A program made the position numbers and the translations under genes. Under the pieces are notes generated by a model, which was not told the DNA's origin, made no database searches, and was given only the letters and a program-made list of their open reading frames with translations. Below, in pieces: positions 26,121-34,320 of a stretch of DNA of 64,000 nt. Source of the stretch: Candidatus Bipolaricaulota bacterium. GTDB taxonomy: Bacteria; Bipolaricaulota; Bipolaricaulia; Bipolaricaulales; Bipolaricaulaceae. Numbering within the stretch: position 1 is the first letter of the stretch; each line of letters opens with the position of its first letter. The DNA lies in contig JACIWL010000002.1 of assembly GCA_014360995.1 (NCBI GenBank), positions 4,153 to 68,152 of the forward strand. Direction: 5' to 3'.

Positions 26121-27097
26121 GGAAGGGCAAGGTCCGCTCCCAGGAAAAAAGGCCAAGCTGGCCGGTGCGGGTTTGGCGGTGGTACTGGGAGCGGCGGCGT
26201 CGCCGGGCGAAGAAACCCCCGTGGGCCGTGCGTCTTCTGCGCCGCCGCTTTGCCCTTTCCCCAAAAACCGAGCGCATCATCGGCTGGGTCGAGACCATCG
26301 TGGAGGTGGGCCTTCTTTTTTGGCTCATCATCACCTTCGTCACCGTGCGCATGACCGTCCCCACCGGGTCCATGATCCCGGCCATCATCCCCGGGGACTC
26401 CTTTTTCGTGGACATCATCTCCTACCACTTTCGCTCTCCGGCCCCGGGGAGCATCGTGGTGTTTTGGTTCTTGGAGGAGCTCAAGATCACGGGGATTAGG
26501 GCGGGAAGCCCGGCGGAAGAGGCCGGCCTTCAAGTTGGCGATTACGTCGTCGCTCCCGGCCGCTGGGATATCGGCGTGGGCGGGGAACCCGTTCCCTCTT
26601 TAATCACCCTTTCCCGCCGCATCGCCGCCGCCCAGGGCGGGTCGTTAGAGTTCACCGTGCTTCGGCAGATCACCCCCCGAGAAGCGCAGGTGGTGAGCAC
26701 CTGGATAAAAATCCCCTCCGGGGCAAGGAGCTTAAAGGACCTTGGGATCGACTATAAGGCCCGGAGCTCGCGGTATGTGAAGCGCTTGGTGGCGGTGGGC
26801 GGGCAGACCGTGCAAATTGGTCCAGGCGGGAAAATTTACATCGACGGCGAGCCCTCCCCAATTTTTGCGGATATGACCTATGCTCGCACTGGCCTTGGCA
26901 TCCGCTATGGCGTTGAGCCTACGCGGGTCCCCGAAGGCCATTATTTTGTCCTCGGCGACAACACCTTGAACTCCTACGATTCCCGCTACTGGGGCTTCGT
27001 GCCCAAGGAGGAGTTCATCGGGTGCCCCTTCTTCCGGGTTTGGCCGTTCTCCCGCTTTGGCCCGATGAACGGGTACTTCTGGAGTTCCTTGTTCTAG
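26117..27097 (+). CDS. lepB: Signal peptidase I with inserted PDZ-like domain
   Basis: The ATG at 26117 overlaps the rplS stop (ATGA), giving 326 residues, long for SPase I. A very basic N-terminus is followed by one membrane helix (about 55-75), then the catalytic Ser85 in VPTGSMIPAIIPGD and Lys222 in SRYVKRLVAVGGQTV, and the box GDNTLNSYDSRYWGFV. Between Ser and Lys boxes, residues about 124-200 hold a PDZ-like unit: GIRAGSPAEEAGLQVGDYVV, a GGEPVPSLITLSRRI helix and a GSLEFTVLR strand. The enzyme removes signal peptides such as those of the binding proteins in this window. The role of the PDZ unit is unknown. Confidence 0.9.
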   Translation: MRKGKVRSQEKRPSWPVRVWRWYWERRRRRAKKPPWAVRLLRRRFALSPKTERIIGWVETIVEVGLLFWLIITFVTVRMTVPTGSMIPAIIPGDSFFVDIISYHFRSPAPGSIVVFWFLEELKITGIRAGSPAEEAGLQVGDYVVAPGRWDIGVGGEPVPSLITLSRRIAAAQGGSLEFTVLRQITPREAQVVSTWIKIPSGARSLKDLGIDYKARSSRYVKRLVAVGGQTVQIGPGGKIYIDGEPSPIFADMTYARTGLGIRYGVEPTRVPEGHYFVLGDNTLNSYDSRYWGFVPKEEFIGCPFFRVWPFSRFGPMNGYFWSSLF

Positions 27098-27390
27098 GCA
27101 AGCCCAAGCCTTTTGGCCACTTCTTCCACCGTAAGGCCCCGGATGAACACGGTCTTTGCCCGCGCTTTCGCGCCGCGCACGAGCGCCACCTGGGATTTGG
27201 GGATAGCCAAAGCCTTGGCCAGGAAGGCCAGAAGTTCCGCGTTTGCGCGGCCTTCCCAGGCGGGAGCGGCGATCCTCACCTTTAAGGCCTCTCCCATGAG
27301 GTCCACGATCTCGGAAGTGGAAGCCCCGGGCTGGGCCCAAACGTGTAATTCCACCCCGCCCGGGACCTCCCGCAGCGGCCCTGAATTCAC
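27094..27390 (-). CDS. DUF167/YggU family protein
   Basis: This is a small protein of about 98 residues with the YggU pattern VELHVWAQPGASTSEIVD, LKVRIAAPAWEGRANAELL and the basic stretch VALVRGAKARAKTVFI. The start is set at the GTG at 27390, which overlaps the stop of the small upstream ORF (GTGA); a GTG at 27399 would add 3 residues. Function is unknown. Its end overlaps lepB by 4 bases, tail to tail. Confidence 0.85.
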   Translation of the reverse strand: MNSGPLREVPGGVELHVWAQPGASTSEIVDLMGEALKVRIAAPAWEGRANAELLAFLAKALAIPKSQVALVRGAKARAKTVFIRGLTVEEVAKRLGLA

Positions 27391-27509
27391 CCCTCCCACG
27401 GCCTGGGCAAAAGGGAAGTGCTTGGGGGCGGGGAAAGTATTTCCGCAAGAATAATGGCCAATTCAGGCTCCTCTTTGAGCATCTTTTGGATCTTTTCCCG
27501 CACGGTCAT
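27387..27509 (-). CDS. Small hypothetical protein of 40 residues
   Basis: A short frame between floA and the DUF167 gene begins [20 protein letters not shown] and ends in a Pro-rich tail. Its ATG overlaps the floA stop (ATGA) and its TGA overlaps the DUF167 GTG (GTGA), the same coupling used by proven neighbours. The N-terminal half would form an amphipathic helix. No family is recognised. Confidence 0.5.
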   Translation of the reverse strand: MTVREKIQKMLKEEPELAIILAEILSPPPSTSLLPRPWEG

Positions 27510-28504
27510 CCCGCCGCTCCTGGTCCGGGTGTTTCTTCCGGGGCTGGGCCCTCCTCGCGGGCGATGCGTTCCCGCATTTGGGTGTCAGCTTGGATATTGC
27601 GCAGCCGATAGTAGTCCATGATCCCAAGTTGCCCTTTGCGGAAGGCCTCGGCGATGGCGCGGGGGATCTCCGCCTCCGCCTCCACCACCGCCGCCCGGCG
27701 CTCCCAAACCAGGGCTTTCATCTCCTGCTCCCGGGCCACGGCTTGCGCCCGGCGGACCTCGGCCTGGGCCCGCGCCACTTTCAGATCCGCCTCGGCCTGG
27801 GCGGCCTGAAGCTCGGCCCCCACATTCCGGCCCACATCGATATCGGCAATATCGATGGAGAGGATCTCGAAGGCCGTTCCCGCATCAAGCCCCTTGGAAA
27901 GGACGAGTTTAGAGATGGAGTCCGGGTTCTCCAGGACTTCCTTGTAGGAATTGGCTGAGCCGATGGCAGACACAATGCCCTCTCCCACCCGGGCGATCAC
28001 CGTCTCCTCCGTAGCCCCACCCACGAGCCGGTCGATGTTGGCCCGCACCGTGACCCGGGCAATGGCCATGAGCTCGATCCCGTCCTTGGCCACCGCCGAG
28101 ACCTTGGGGGTTTGAATGACCCTTGGGTTCACGGACATGGCCACGGCGTCGTACACATCCCGGCCTGCCAGATCGATGGCCGCCGCCCGCTTGAAGGCGA
28201 GGGGGATCCCCGCCTTGTCCGCGGAGATGAGGGCGCGCACCACCCTCTCCACGTTCCCCCCGGCAAGATAGTGGGCCTCCAGGTCCGAGACGGAAAGCTC
28301 AATCCCCGCCTTCCAGGCGGCGATCATGGGGGTTATGACTCGATGGGGATTGACCTTGCGCAGGCGCATCCCGATGAAGGTGAGCGGCCCCACGGGAACC
28401 CCGGCGGCGAGGGCGGAAATCCACAAACCCACAGGCACGAAGTAGAAAAAGACGTTCAAGGCCACGAAAGCCAACACACCCACAACGATCCACATAATCC
28501 ACAT
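27506..28504 (-). CDS. floA: Flotillin-like protein FloA
   Basis: The 332-residue protein has an N-terminal membrane hairpin ([22 protein letters not shown]), the FloA start of the SPFH-like domain ([23 protein letters not shown]), the [17 protein letters not shown] segment and a C-terminal Ala/Glu-rich coiled coil ([20 protein letters not shown]). FloA forms membrane microdomains and is normally encoded next to an NfeD protein, as here: its start lies directly after the nfeD stop. Confidence 0.95.
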   Translation of the reverse strand: MWIMWIVVGVLAFVALNVFFYFVPVGLWISALAAGVPVGPLTFIGMRLRKVNPHRVITPMIAAWKAGIELSVSDLEAHYLAGGNVERVVRALISADKAGIPLAFKRAAAIDLAGRDVYDAVAMSVNPRVIQTPKVSAVAKDGIELMAIARVTVRANIDRLVGGATEETVIARVGEGIVSAIGSANSYKEVLENPDSISKLVLSKGLDAGTAFEILSIDIADIDVGRNVGAELQAAQAEADLKVARAQAEVRRAQAVAREQEMKALVWERRAAVVEAEAEIPRAIAEAFRKGQLGIMDYYRLRNIQADTQMRERIAREEGPAPEETPGPGAAG

Positions 28505-29839
28505 TTAGCCCTCCTTTACCTGCCGCACCACTTTGCGGTAGCCCTCGTCCCGCACGATCTCCACCACGCTTCCCTTGGGGATGAACCCCTCCTCCGCCAC
28601 CACGTCCAGTTGCTCCCCCTCGAACTCCGCTTTCCCCACGGGATGGAGATCGGTAAGGGTGTTACCCCTTTTGCCCACATAGGGGCTGGAGGCGGGGGCA
28701 GGTCTCCCTACAGCCCGCTCCTCGATGGCCGATTTCAAAACCACCCCTCCCAGCCGCAGCCGGGATTTGGGGACCCAGGTGAGGAAGGCGGCAAACCCCA
28801 GAAGGCTTACCACCAAGGCCAACGCCACCGCCCCAATCGCCCGTAACGCCTCGTCCGGGTGGGTCAAAGGACCGGTCATCGCCGTGTAAAACCCAAGTCC
28901 AATGAGGATAAGCCCCACGATCCCGGCGAGGCCAAAGTCGGTGGCGGTGAAGACGAAAACCTCAAGGAAGATGGCGATAATCCCGGCCAAGAAGAACACA
29001 AAGGATTCCCAGCCGGCAAGCCCAGCGAGATAATGGGACCAAAAGAAGAGGGCTAGTGACGCCAATCCCAGGGTTCCCGGGACGCCGAATCCCGGGGTGA
29101 ACATCTCGATGAGGAGCCCCAAAGCGCCCACAGCAATAAGCAAAGAGGCCACCCAGGGGTTGGTGAGGGCGTTCACGAGCCAGTCGGTCCAACGGTAGTC
29201 AAACGCCCGCACCACCGCTCCCGCAAGGCCCGCCAAGGCCAAAACTTCGGCCAGGGTCCCCGCCTCTCCCTCGGAGTAACCCCACTCCGCCGCAGTCTTG
29301 GCCGTGAGGGTCAAAAGCTTTCCCCGCTCGATGAGGCCGGGGATTTCCACATACGGGTCCACCATGGCCTCGGCCACGCGGGGGTCCCGACCGCGGGTCT
29401 CCGCCGTGGCCCGGAACAAGGCGCGCACGGCAGACACGATCTTCTCTGGAGCTTGTTCCATCCGGCCCTGGGGGTCGAAATAAACGGGTGTGGCCGCGCC
29501 CATGACCCCGCCGGGAGCAAAATAGATCTCCTCGCAGGCGATGGCCAAAAGGGCTCCCGCTGAATAGGCCTCGCGGTTCACGTAGGCGATGGTGCGGACC
29601 TTCGCTCCAAGGATGAGGTCCCGGCAGGCTTGGGCGGCGTCGAGATACCCGCCCGGGGTGGAAAACTCCAAAATCACCGCGGTGGCTCCGGCTTTCGCAG
29701 CCTCGCTTAAGCCCTTTTGCAGGTAGGAGACCATGCCCCGCCCAATCTCCCCTTCCACCGTGAGGAGCCAAATCTCCCCACCCATCCCCAAAAGGGCCAG
29801 GCCCAAACCGGCCAACAGTGCTAACATTTTCCTGCCCAT
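28505..29839 (-). CDS. NfeD-type membrane serine protease
   Basis: The 444-residue protein has a short N-terminal hydrophobic segment (or signal anchor), a ClpP-class protease domain (VILEFSTPGGYLDAAQACRDLI; VNREAYSAGALLAIACEEIYFAPGGVMGAA with a likely catalytic Ser in YSAG), four to six membrane helices at about 230-350 and a C-terminal OB-fold NfeD domain (VGKRGNTLTDLHPVGKAEFEGEQLDV). It pairs with FloA in membrane quality control. Its ATG is only 8 bases after a TATAAT. Confidence 0.93.
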   Translation of the reverse strand: MGRKMLALLAGLGLALLGMGGEIWLLTVEGEIGRGMVSYLQKGLSEAAKAGATAVILEFSTPGGYLDAAQACRDLILGAKVRTIAYVNREAYSAGALLAIACEEIYFAPGGVMGAATPVYFDPQGRMEQAPEKIVSAVRALFRATAETRGRDPRVAEAMVDPYVEIPGLIERGKLLTLTAKTAAEWGYSEGEAGTLAEVLALAGLAGAVVRAFDYRWTDWLVNALTNPWVASLLIAVGALGLLIEMFTPGFGVPGTLGLASLALFFWSHYLAGLAGWESFVFFLAGIIAIFLEVFVFTATDFGLAGIVGLILIGLGFYTAMTGPLTHPDEALRAIGAVALALVVSLLGFAAFLTWVPKSRLRLGGVVLKSAIEERAVGRPAPASSPYVGKRGNTLTDLHPVGKAEFEGEQLDVVAEEGFIPKGSVVEIVRDEGYRKVVRQVKEG

Positions 29840-29847
29840 CCTTTGCC

Positions 29848-29853
29848 ATTATA
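29848..29853 (-). promoter_or_regulatory. -10 element of the nfeD-floA unit
   Basis: A consensus TATAAT is read on the minus strand 8 bases before the nfeD ATG, so the transcript would be leaderless or nearly so. No good -35 is visible. Confidence 0.55.
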
Positions 29854-29863
29854 AATCGTCGGC

Positions 29864-29869
29864 TAAACT
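29864..29869 (+). promoter_or_regulatory. Possible -10 element of the ZIP transporter gene
   Basis: TAAACT lies 24 bases before the TTG start at 29894, which has a GAAAGGAG ribosome site. Divergent from the nfeD promoter. Confidence 0.4.
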
Positions 29870-29893
29870 AAGGGCCCTAAGAAAGGAGCGCCG

Positions 29894-30661
29894 TTGGTCT
29901 TTTGGGCGGAAAGTGTTTCCCCTTGGTTTTTAGGGTTCCTTGGGGGATTGGCCATTACTTTTCTCAACGCTGTGGGCGCCCTTTTGGTCCTCCTTTGGCC
30001 TAAGCCCCCTTCCCAGGCGGTTAATGCCATGCTGGGCTTTGCCGCGGGGGTCATGCTTACCGCGAGCTTCACTAGCCTCATCCTTCCCGGGATCGAGGAG
30101 GGCGGGCTCTTCCCGGTAGTGGTGGGGATCGCCCTTGGCGCTCTCTTTCTCACCGTAGCAGACCGGGTTGTTCCCCATTTGCACCTTGAGCGCGGCCGCG
30201 AGGGGCTTCATGGGGAAAGGCTGCGCGCCGTTTGGCTTTTCATCCTGGCCATCACCCTTCACAACCTACCCGAGGGTTTGGCCGTAGGGGTGGGCCTGGG
30301 CTCCGGAGACTTGGCCCGGGGCCTTCAGCTTGTGCTAGCCATCGGGCTACAAAATATTCCCGAAGGGTTGGCCGCGGCCGCAAGCGCTCTTAGCGCAGGT
30401 ATGGGAAGCACATTTTATGCCGGGATCGTGGGGATTCGCGCCGGCCTTGTGGAGATCCCCATGGCCGTTCTCGGCGCTTTGGCAGTGGAAGTGGCCCGGC
30501 CCCTTTTGCCCTATGCCATGGGCTTTGCCGCCGGGGCCATGCTATACGTGATTTCTGACGAAATCATCCCCGAGACACACCGCCAGGGACACGAGCGCTT
30601 GGCCACCCTGGGATTTCTCCTGGGCGCGGTGGCGATGCTCGCTTTGGACGTGGCCCTCTAG
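29894..30661 (+). CDS. ZIP-family divalent metal transporter
   Basis: The 255-residue membrane protein has about eight helices. Helix 4 has the metal motif HNLPEGLAVGVGLGSGD and helix 5 has GLQNIPEGLAAAASAL, the pair that builds the ZIP binuclear metal site. The first helices (GLAITFLNAVGALLVLLW) and the last (AVAMLALDVAL) are complete. The likely substrate is zinc or iron. Start is a TTG with a ribosome site. The stop overlaps the convergent NYN gene by 4 bases. Confidence 0.9.
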   Translation: MVFWAESVSPWFLGFLGGLAITFLNAVGALLVLLWPKPPSQAVNAMLGFAAGVMLTASFTSLILPGIEEGGLFPVVVGIALGALFLTVADRVVPHLHLERGREGLHGERLRAVWLFILAITLHNLPEGLAVGVGLGSGDLARGLQLVLAIGLQNIPEGLAAAASALSAGMGSTFYAGIVGIRAGLVEIPMAVLGALAVEVARPLLPYAMGFAAGAMLYVISDEIIPETHRQGHERLATLGFLLGAVAMLALDVAL

Positions 30662-31191
30662 CGGCCGAGGGCGCCGGCGCCCTCGGAGATGTGCCGCGGG
30701 ACCAGCGTCCCCGGGATCTCGTCGATGTTTTGGAAGTAGTCGGAGGCGCGGATGAGCTCCACCGAGGTGGACCCCCGCCCAGGCCCGAGCACGCTCACCC
30801 TCTTTCCCCGACGGCTGAGGAAGTCCACGAGAGGCACGAAGTCCGAGTCCCCGCTCACAAGGATGAACTCCTCCACATAGGGGGCGAGTTCCGTCGCCTC
30901 GAGGACCATCTCCGTGTCCATGTTGGCCTTGAGCCCGCCGTCGGGGTGCTCCCGCACCGGCTTGGTGATGACCCTAAACCCCATGAAGGAGAGGGCATCG
31001 ATGAGGCGGATCCTCCGCTCATCCTCGCGCCGATACGGCACAAACGCGAGGAATTTCACCTCCCGCTCATCCAGCCCAAATTGCGTAAGAATGAATTCCT
31101 TGAGGGCGTCGTAGCGCACCTCGTACCCCTGGCGCTCATACGTTTCTTGAACGTTCTGCACGTCCACAAACACAGCAACACGCACTTTCAT
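30658..31191 (-). CDS. NYN-domain (LabA/DUF88) ribonuclease-like protein
   Basis: The 177-residue protein has the LabA-like NYN fold: VAVFVDVQNVQETYERQG with the first acidic residues, KANMDTEMVLEATELAPYV with a central Asp, and LVSGDSDFVPLVDFLSRRGKRVSVLG with the SGDSDF metal motif. NYN proteins are metal-dependent RNases or RNA-binding relatives. The gene stands alone on its strand; the RNA target is unknown. Confidence 0.88.
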   Translation of the reverse strand: MKVRVAVFVDVQNVQETYERQGYEVRYDALKEFILTQFGLDEREVKFLAFVPYRREDERRIRLIDALSFMGFRVITKPVREHPDGGLKANMDTEMVLEATELAPYVEEFILVSGDSDFVPLVDFLSRRGKRVSVLGPGRGSTSVELIRASDYFQNIDEIPGTLVPRHISEGAGALGR

Positions 31192-31345
31192 GGCTTTTCA
31201 CCGGAAAAAGCTCAGACGGGCTCTTAAGAAGACCCTGGATCTATACCTGAGCTACTTCCAAAAGGTATTTTAACCTCGGCCAAGCCCGGCGCAACATGGC
31301 CCAGTAAAACCCCTAAGAGTAAGATTGCCAAAGGAAGGAGGAGCT

Positions 31346-31717
31346 ATGATCGCCAAAATCCCAGTCAGAACGCAAAAACAGGAGGAGGCCATCGACATTA
31401 CAGAAGAAGTGCAGCGTGTAATCAAGGAGTCTGGGGTGCGGGAGGGCTTTGTCATCATCTATGTGCCCCACGATGCCGCGGCGGTGAGCATCCACCGCAC
31501 CCTGGCGGAGGAGGAAGCGCCAAAGCTCGACGAGATGCTGGAGGCGGTAAATCCTGACCGCATCGCCCCGGAATACACCAAAGCCGCGCTGGTGGCCCCC
31601 ACCGAAGTAGGAGTGGTGGTGGACGGGAGGATGGTGTTGGGAGAAGACCAGCGCATCTACTTCTACGAGTTCGACGGCCCAAAGAACCGGGTGGTTTACG
31701 TGTTCGTGGGGGATTAG
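31346..31717 (+). CDS. YjbQ/UPF0047 family protein
   Basis: The ATG at 31346 follows a strong AAGGAGGAG site and gives 123 residues. The family pattern is visible in VIIYVPHDAAAVSIHR, LVAPTEVGVVVDGRMVLGEDQRIYFYEFDGP and the end VVYVFVGD. YjbQ proteins have been linked to a side activity in thiamine phosphate synthesis; the real role is unsure. The stretch that normally carries a His/Asn-rich motif reads IAPEYTKAALV here, so activity may differ. It directly precedes the large binding-protein gene. Confidence 0.78.
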   Translation: MIAKIPVRTQKQEEAIDITEEVQRVIKESGVREGFVIIYVPHDAAAVSIHRTLAEEEAPKLDEMLEAVNPDRIAPEYTKAALVAPTEVGVVVDGRMVLGEDQRIYFYEFDGPKNRVVYVFVGD

Positions 31718-34126
31718 ATGGGTATGAGGCGTCTCCTCTGTCTTCTTTGCCTTTTTGCCTGGACCTCCTTAGGGGTGGAAACCCTCGTTTTTGTGGAGGA
31801 GCCGTCGGCGGCGAAGGCTTTGGACATGATCCGCACCGGCGCCCTTGATCTTTATGGCGCAGGCATTGCCGAGCCAACCCTTCTTCAGTTTGGAGCCGAG
31901 CCAAATCTTGTGTGTTCATCCACTTATAACGTCGTTTGGCACCTCAGCTTCAACCCCGCTGGCCCGCTATTTTCGGACGGAAGGCTCAACCCCTTCGCCG
32001 ATCCCCGGGCCCGGGAGGCCATCAACTGGCTAGTGGATAGGGACTACATCGTTCAGGAGATCCTGCGTGGAGCGGGTTTGCCCCAGGTCCTTCCGTTGCG
32101 CCCTCTTTTTCCCGACTACGCCCGCCTGGCGCAGTATGCCCGGCCCCTGGAACTACGGTACCAACATAACCCCGAGCAAGCCCGTGCTTATCTCTCTGAA
32201 GTCATGTACGCCCTTGGCGCAGAACTTGCGGATGGAAAATGGACCTTCCAGGGGGCTCTGGTGGAGATCCGCCTCCTCATCCGCACCGATGCCCGCCGCC
32301 CCCTCGGCGACTATTTGGCTGTCCTTCTTGAGGGCCTAGGTTTCGTTGTTGTTCGAATATACTCAACCTATGCGGAGGCGCTGCGAATCCTGTCTGCTCC
32401 CCCGGAGGATGGGCTTTGGCACATCTACACCAATAGCCTCGTCGTCTCCCTAATTGAGCGGGACGAGGCCAGCACTTTCCAGCTCAACTACACTCCGGCT
32501 TTTCCTTACCCGCCGTGGCAGTACCTGCGCCCAAGTCCAGAACTGGCCGCGCTTTCCGACCGCTTGGCCCGGAGGGACTTCTCCTCCTTTGAAGAGCGGG
32601 AAGCCCTTATGGCCCAGGCCTTGGAGCTGGCCATGAAGGACTCCTCTCAGGTGTGGCTGGCGGTGCGGGCCGCATGTTATCCCCATGCGGCGGATTTGTC
32701 CTTGGCCGTGGACCTCGCGGCGGGGATCGCAACCGGCGTTTGGGCCCGCACTTTGGTCTCCACAAAAGAGACGGTAAGGGTTGGCCTTCCTTCGCTTCTT
32801 TCCGCGCCCATAAACCCAATAGCTGGCTCATTCACCATTTACGATCAAGCCATCATCCGGGCCACCGCCGATCCCCCCCTCCTTCCTCACCCTCAAAGCG
32901 GCCTGTACATCCCCGTAGACCTGGCGAGGGCCGAGGTGGAAGTGGAGGAAGGTTTTCCCGTCCAAAAGAGTTCGGACTGGCTTGAGCTTCGCCTCGTTCC
33001 GAAGATAACCGTTCCCAAAGAGGCTTGGCTTGCGTGGGATGCGAAAGCAATACGGTTTTACACGGTGGGCGAGGTTTACCCCCAGGGGCTTCATGCCGCG
33101 GCCCGCGTGGTATTGCACTTCCGCCCGGATCTTTGGGAGAAGACCTGGCACGATGGGACCCGTCTTTCCCTTGGCGATTTCTTGCTTCGCCTGATCCTCC
33201 TTTTTGACCGGGCTAACCCAGAAAGCCCCGTTTACGACGAGAGCGCAGAGCCGGCCTTGGAGCATTTGCGGGCGCATTTCCGGGGCGTTCTTATTCGAAG
33301 CGTCGAGCCCTTAGTAGTGGAAGTCTATACGGACCTGCGCTTTTTGGACGCGGAATGGCTTGTGGCCAAGGCGGCGGAGCTCGTGTACCCATTTTACGAA
33401 CAAGGGCCCGGCCCTTGGCATGTTTTGGCTCTCCTCCTTTGGGCCGAGGCCGAAGGAAAAATAGCTCTTTCTCAAAGCAAGGCCAAGACAAAAAATGTGG
33501 AATGGGCTAACCTCCTTGCCGGACCGTCTCCAGCGATCCTCGCCGAGGTACTGCAAAGGGCACAGAATGCCCGCTTCCTTCCCTATGCGAACTTTTTGGG
33601 AGGTTTCGTGTCCGAAAGGGAGAGGGGCGAGCGCTATGCGGCGTTAGCCCGCTTTTACGAGACGTACGGGCATTTTTGGGTGGGAAACGGCCCGTTTTAT
33701 TTGGAGTTCGTGAAGCCGGTGGAGAAGGTTTTGATCCTGCGGCGTTGGCCGGGGTATCTCGCCCCAACGGGGAGTTTGGCCGATCTCGCGAAGCCCCGGC
33801 TTCCCTGGGTGGAGGTGGAAGGACCTGCCCTCCTCAGCCCATTTAGCTCGGCCACTTTCACGATCACCGTGGGATATGACGATGAGATCCTCGGGCCGGA
33901 CCAGGTCATTTTTGTGAAGTATCTCCTCTTTGACCACAGGGAGAACTTGGTGAGCTGGGGTTTCGCCGAGCCCAGTCCTGCTGGCTTTCGCCTGGAGATC
34001 GGGCCCGAAGTCCTGGAAAAGCTTGGGCCGGGTCCGGCCCGGCTAGAGGTGGTGGCCGCGTTGGCGGAAGTGGCCATATCCGCCTGGGGGAAAGTCGTCT
34101 TGACGGTGGTGGCGCCCGGCGGTTGA
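31718..34126 (+). CDS. Large extracytoplasmic solute-binding-like protein with permuted lobes
   Basis: The 802-residue protein has a signal peptide (MGMRRLLCLLCLFAWTSLG). Residues about 60-345 look like the second lobe of family-5 binding proteins (REAINWLVDRDYIVQEILRG, then YQHNPEQARAYLSEVMYALG). Residues about 345-700 look like the first lobe (KTWHDGTRLSLGDFLLRLILLFDRANP). In ordinary members the WHDG part comes before the DRxxI part, so the order here is reversed. The last 100 residues form a beta-rich domain (TFTITVGYDDEI). It starts right after yjbQ, with no permease or ATPase gene nearby. Ligand unknown. Confidence 0.7.
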   Translation: MGMRRLLCLLCLFAWTSLGVETLVFVEEPSAAKALDMIRTGALDLYGAGIAEPTLLQFGAEPNLVCSSTYNVVWHLSFNPAGPLFSDGRLNPFADPRAREAINWLVDRDYIVQEILRGAGLPQVLPLRPLFPDYARLAQYARPLELRYQHNPEQARAYLSEVMYALGAELADGKWTFQGALVEIRLLIRTDARRPLGDYLAVLLEGLGFVVVRIYSTYAEALRILSAPPEDGLWHIYTNSLVVSLIERDEASTFQLNYTPAFPYPPWQYLRPSPELAALSDRLARRDFSSFEEREALMAQALELAMKDSSQVWLAVRAACYPHAADLSLAVDLAAGIATGVWARTLVSTKETVRVGLPSLLSAPINPIAGSFTIYDQAIIRATADPPLLPHPQSGLYIPVDLARAEVEVEEGFPVQKSSDWLELRLVPKITVPKEAWLAWDAKAIRFYTVGEVYPQGLHAAARVVLHFRPDLWEKTWHDGTRLSLGDFLLRLILLFDRANPESPVYDESAEPALEHLRAHFRGVLIRSVEPLVVEVYTDLRFLDAEWLVAKAAELVYPFYEQGPGPWHVLALLLWAEAEGKIALSQSKAKTKNVEWANLLAGPSPAILAEVLQRAQNARFLPYANFLGGFVSERERGERYAALARFYETYGHFWVGNGPFYLEFVKPVEKVLILRRWPGYLAPTGSLADLAKPRLPWVEVEGPALLSPFSSATFTITVGYDDEILGPDQVIFVKYLLFDHRENLVSWGFAEPSPAGFRLEIGPEVLEKLGPGPARLEVVAALAEVAISAWGKVVLTVVAPGG

Positions 34127-34152
34127 CGGGGCTGTTCCTTTGTCGGTAGGAT
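34123..34152 (+). promoter_or_regulatory. tRNA operon promoter
   Basis: TTGACG (34123-34128), an 18-base spacer and TAGGAT (34147-34152) end 9 bases before the first base of tRNA-Asn. The -35 overlaps the stop codon of the gene upstream. Confidence 0.7.
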
Positions 34153-34161
34153 TAAGCGTAC

Positions 34162-34234
34162 TCCCCGGTAGCTCAGTTGGCAGAGCGGCCGGCTGTTAAC
34201 CGGCGGGTCGGAGGTTCGAGTCCTCCCCGGGGAG
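34162..34234 (+). tRNA. tRNA-Asn (GTT)
   Basis: The 73-base cloverleaf has a 7-bp acceptor (TCCCCGG with CCGGGGA), D arm GCTCAGTTGGCAGAGC, anticodon stem-loop GCCGGCTGTTAACCGGC with anticodon GTT, and T arm GAGGTTCGAGTCCTC. The CCA end is encoded (34235-34237). Confidence 0.97.
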
Positions 34235-34238
34235 CCAG

Positions 34239-34312
<74 letters not shown>

Positions 34313-34320
34313 TTTTTATT
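34313..34320 (+). terminator. T-run ending the tRNA pair
   Basis: TTTTTATT directly follows the tRNA-Ile acceptor stem, which could act as the terminator hairpin. It overlaps the last codons of the convergent HAD gene. Confidence 0.4.
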
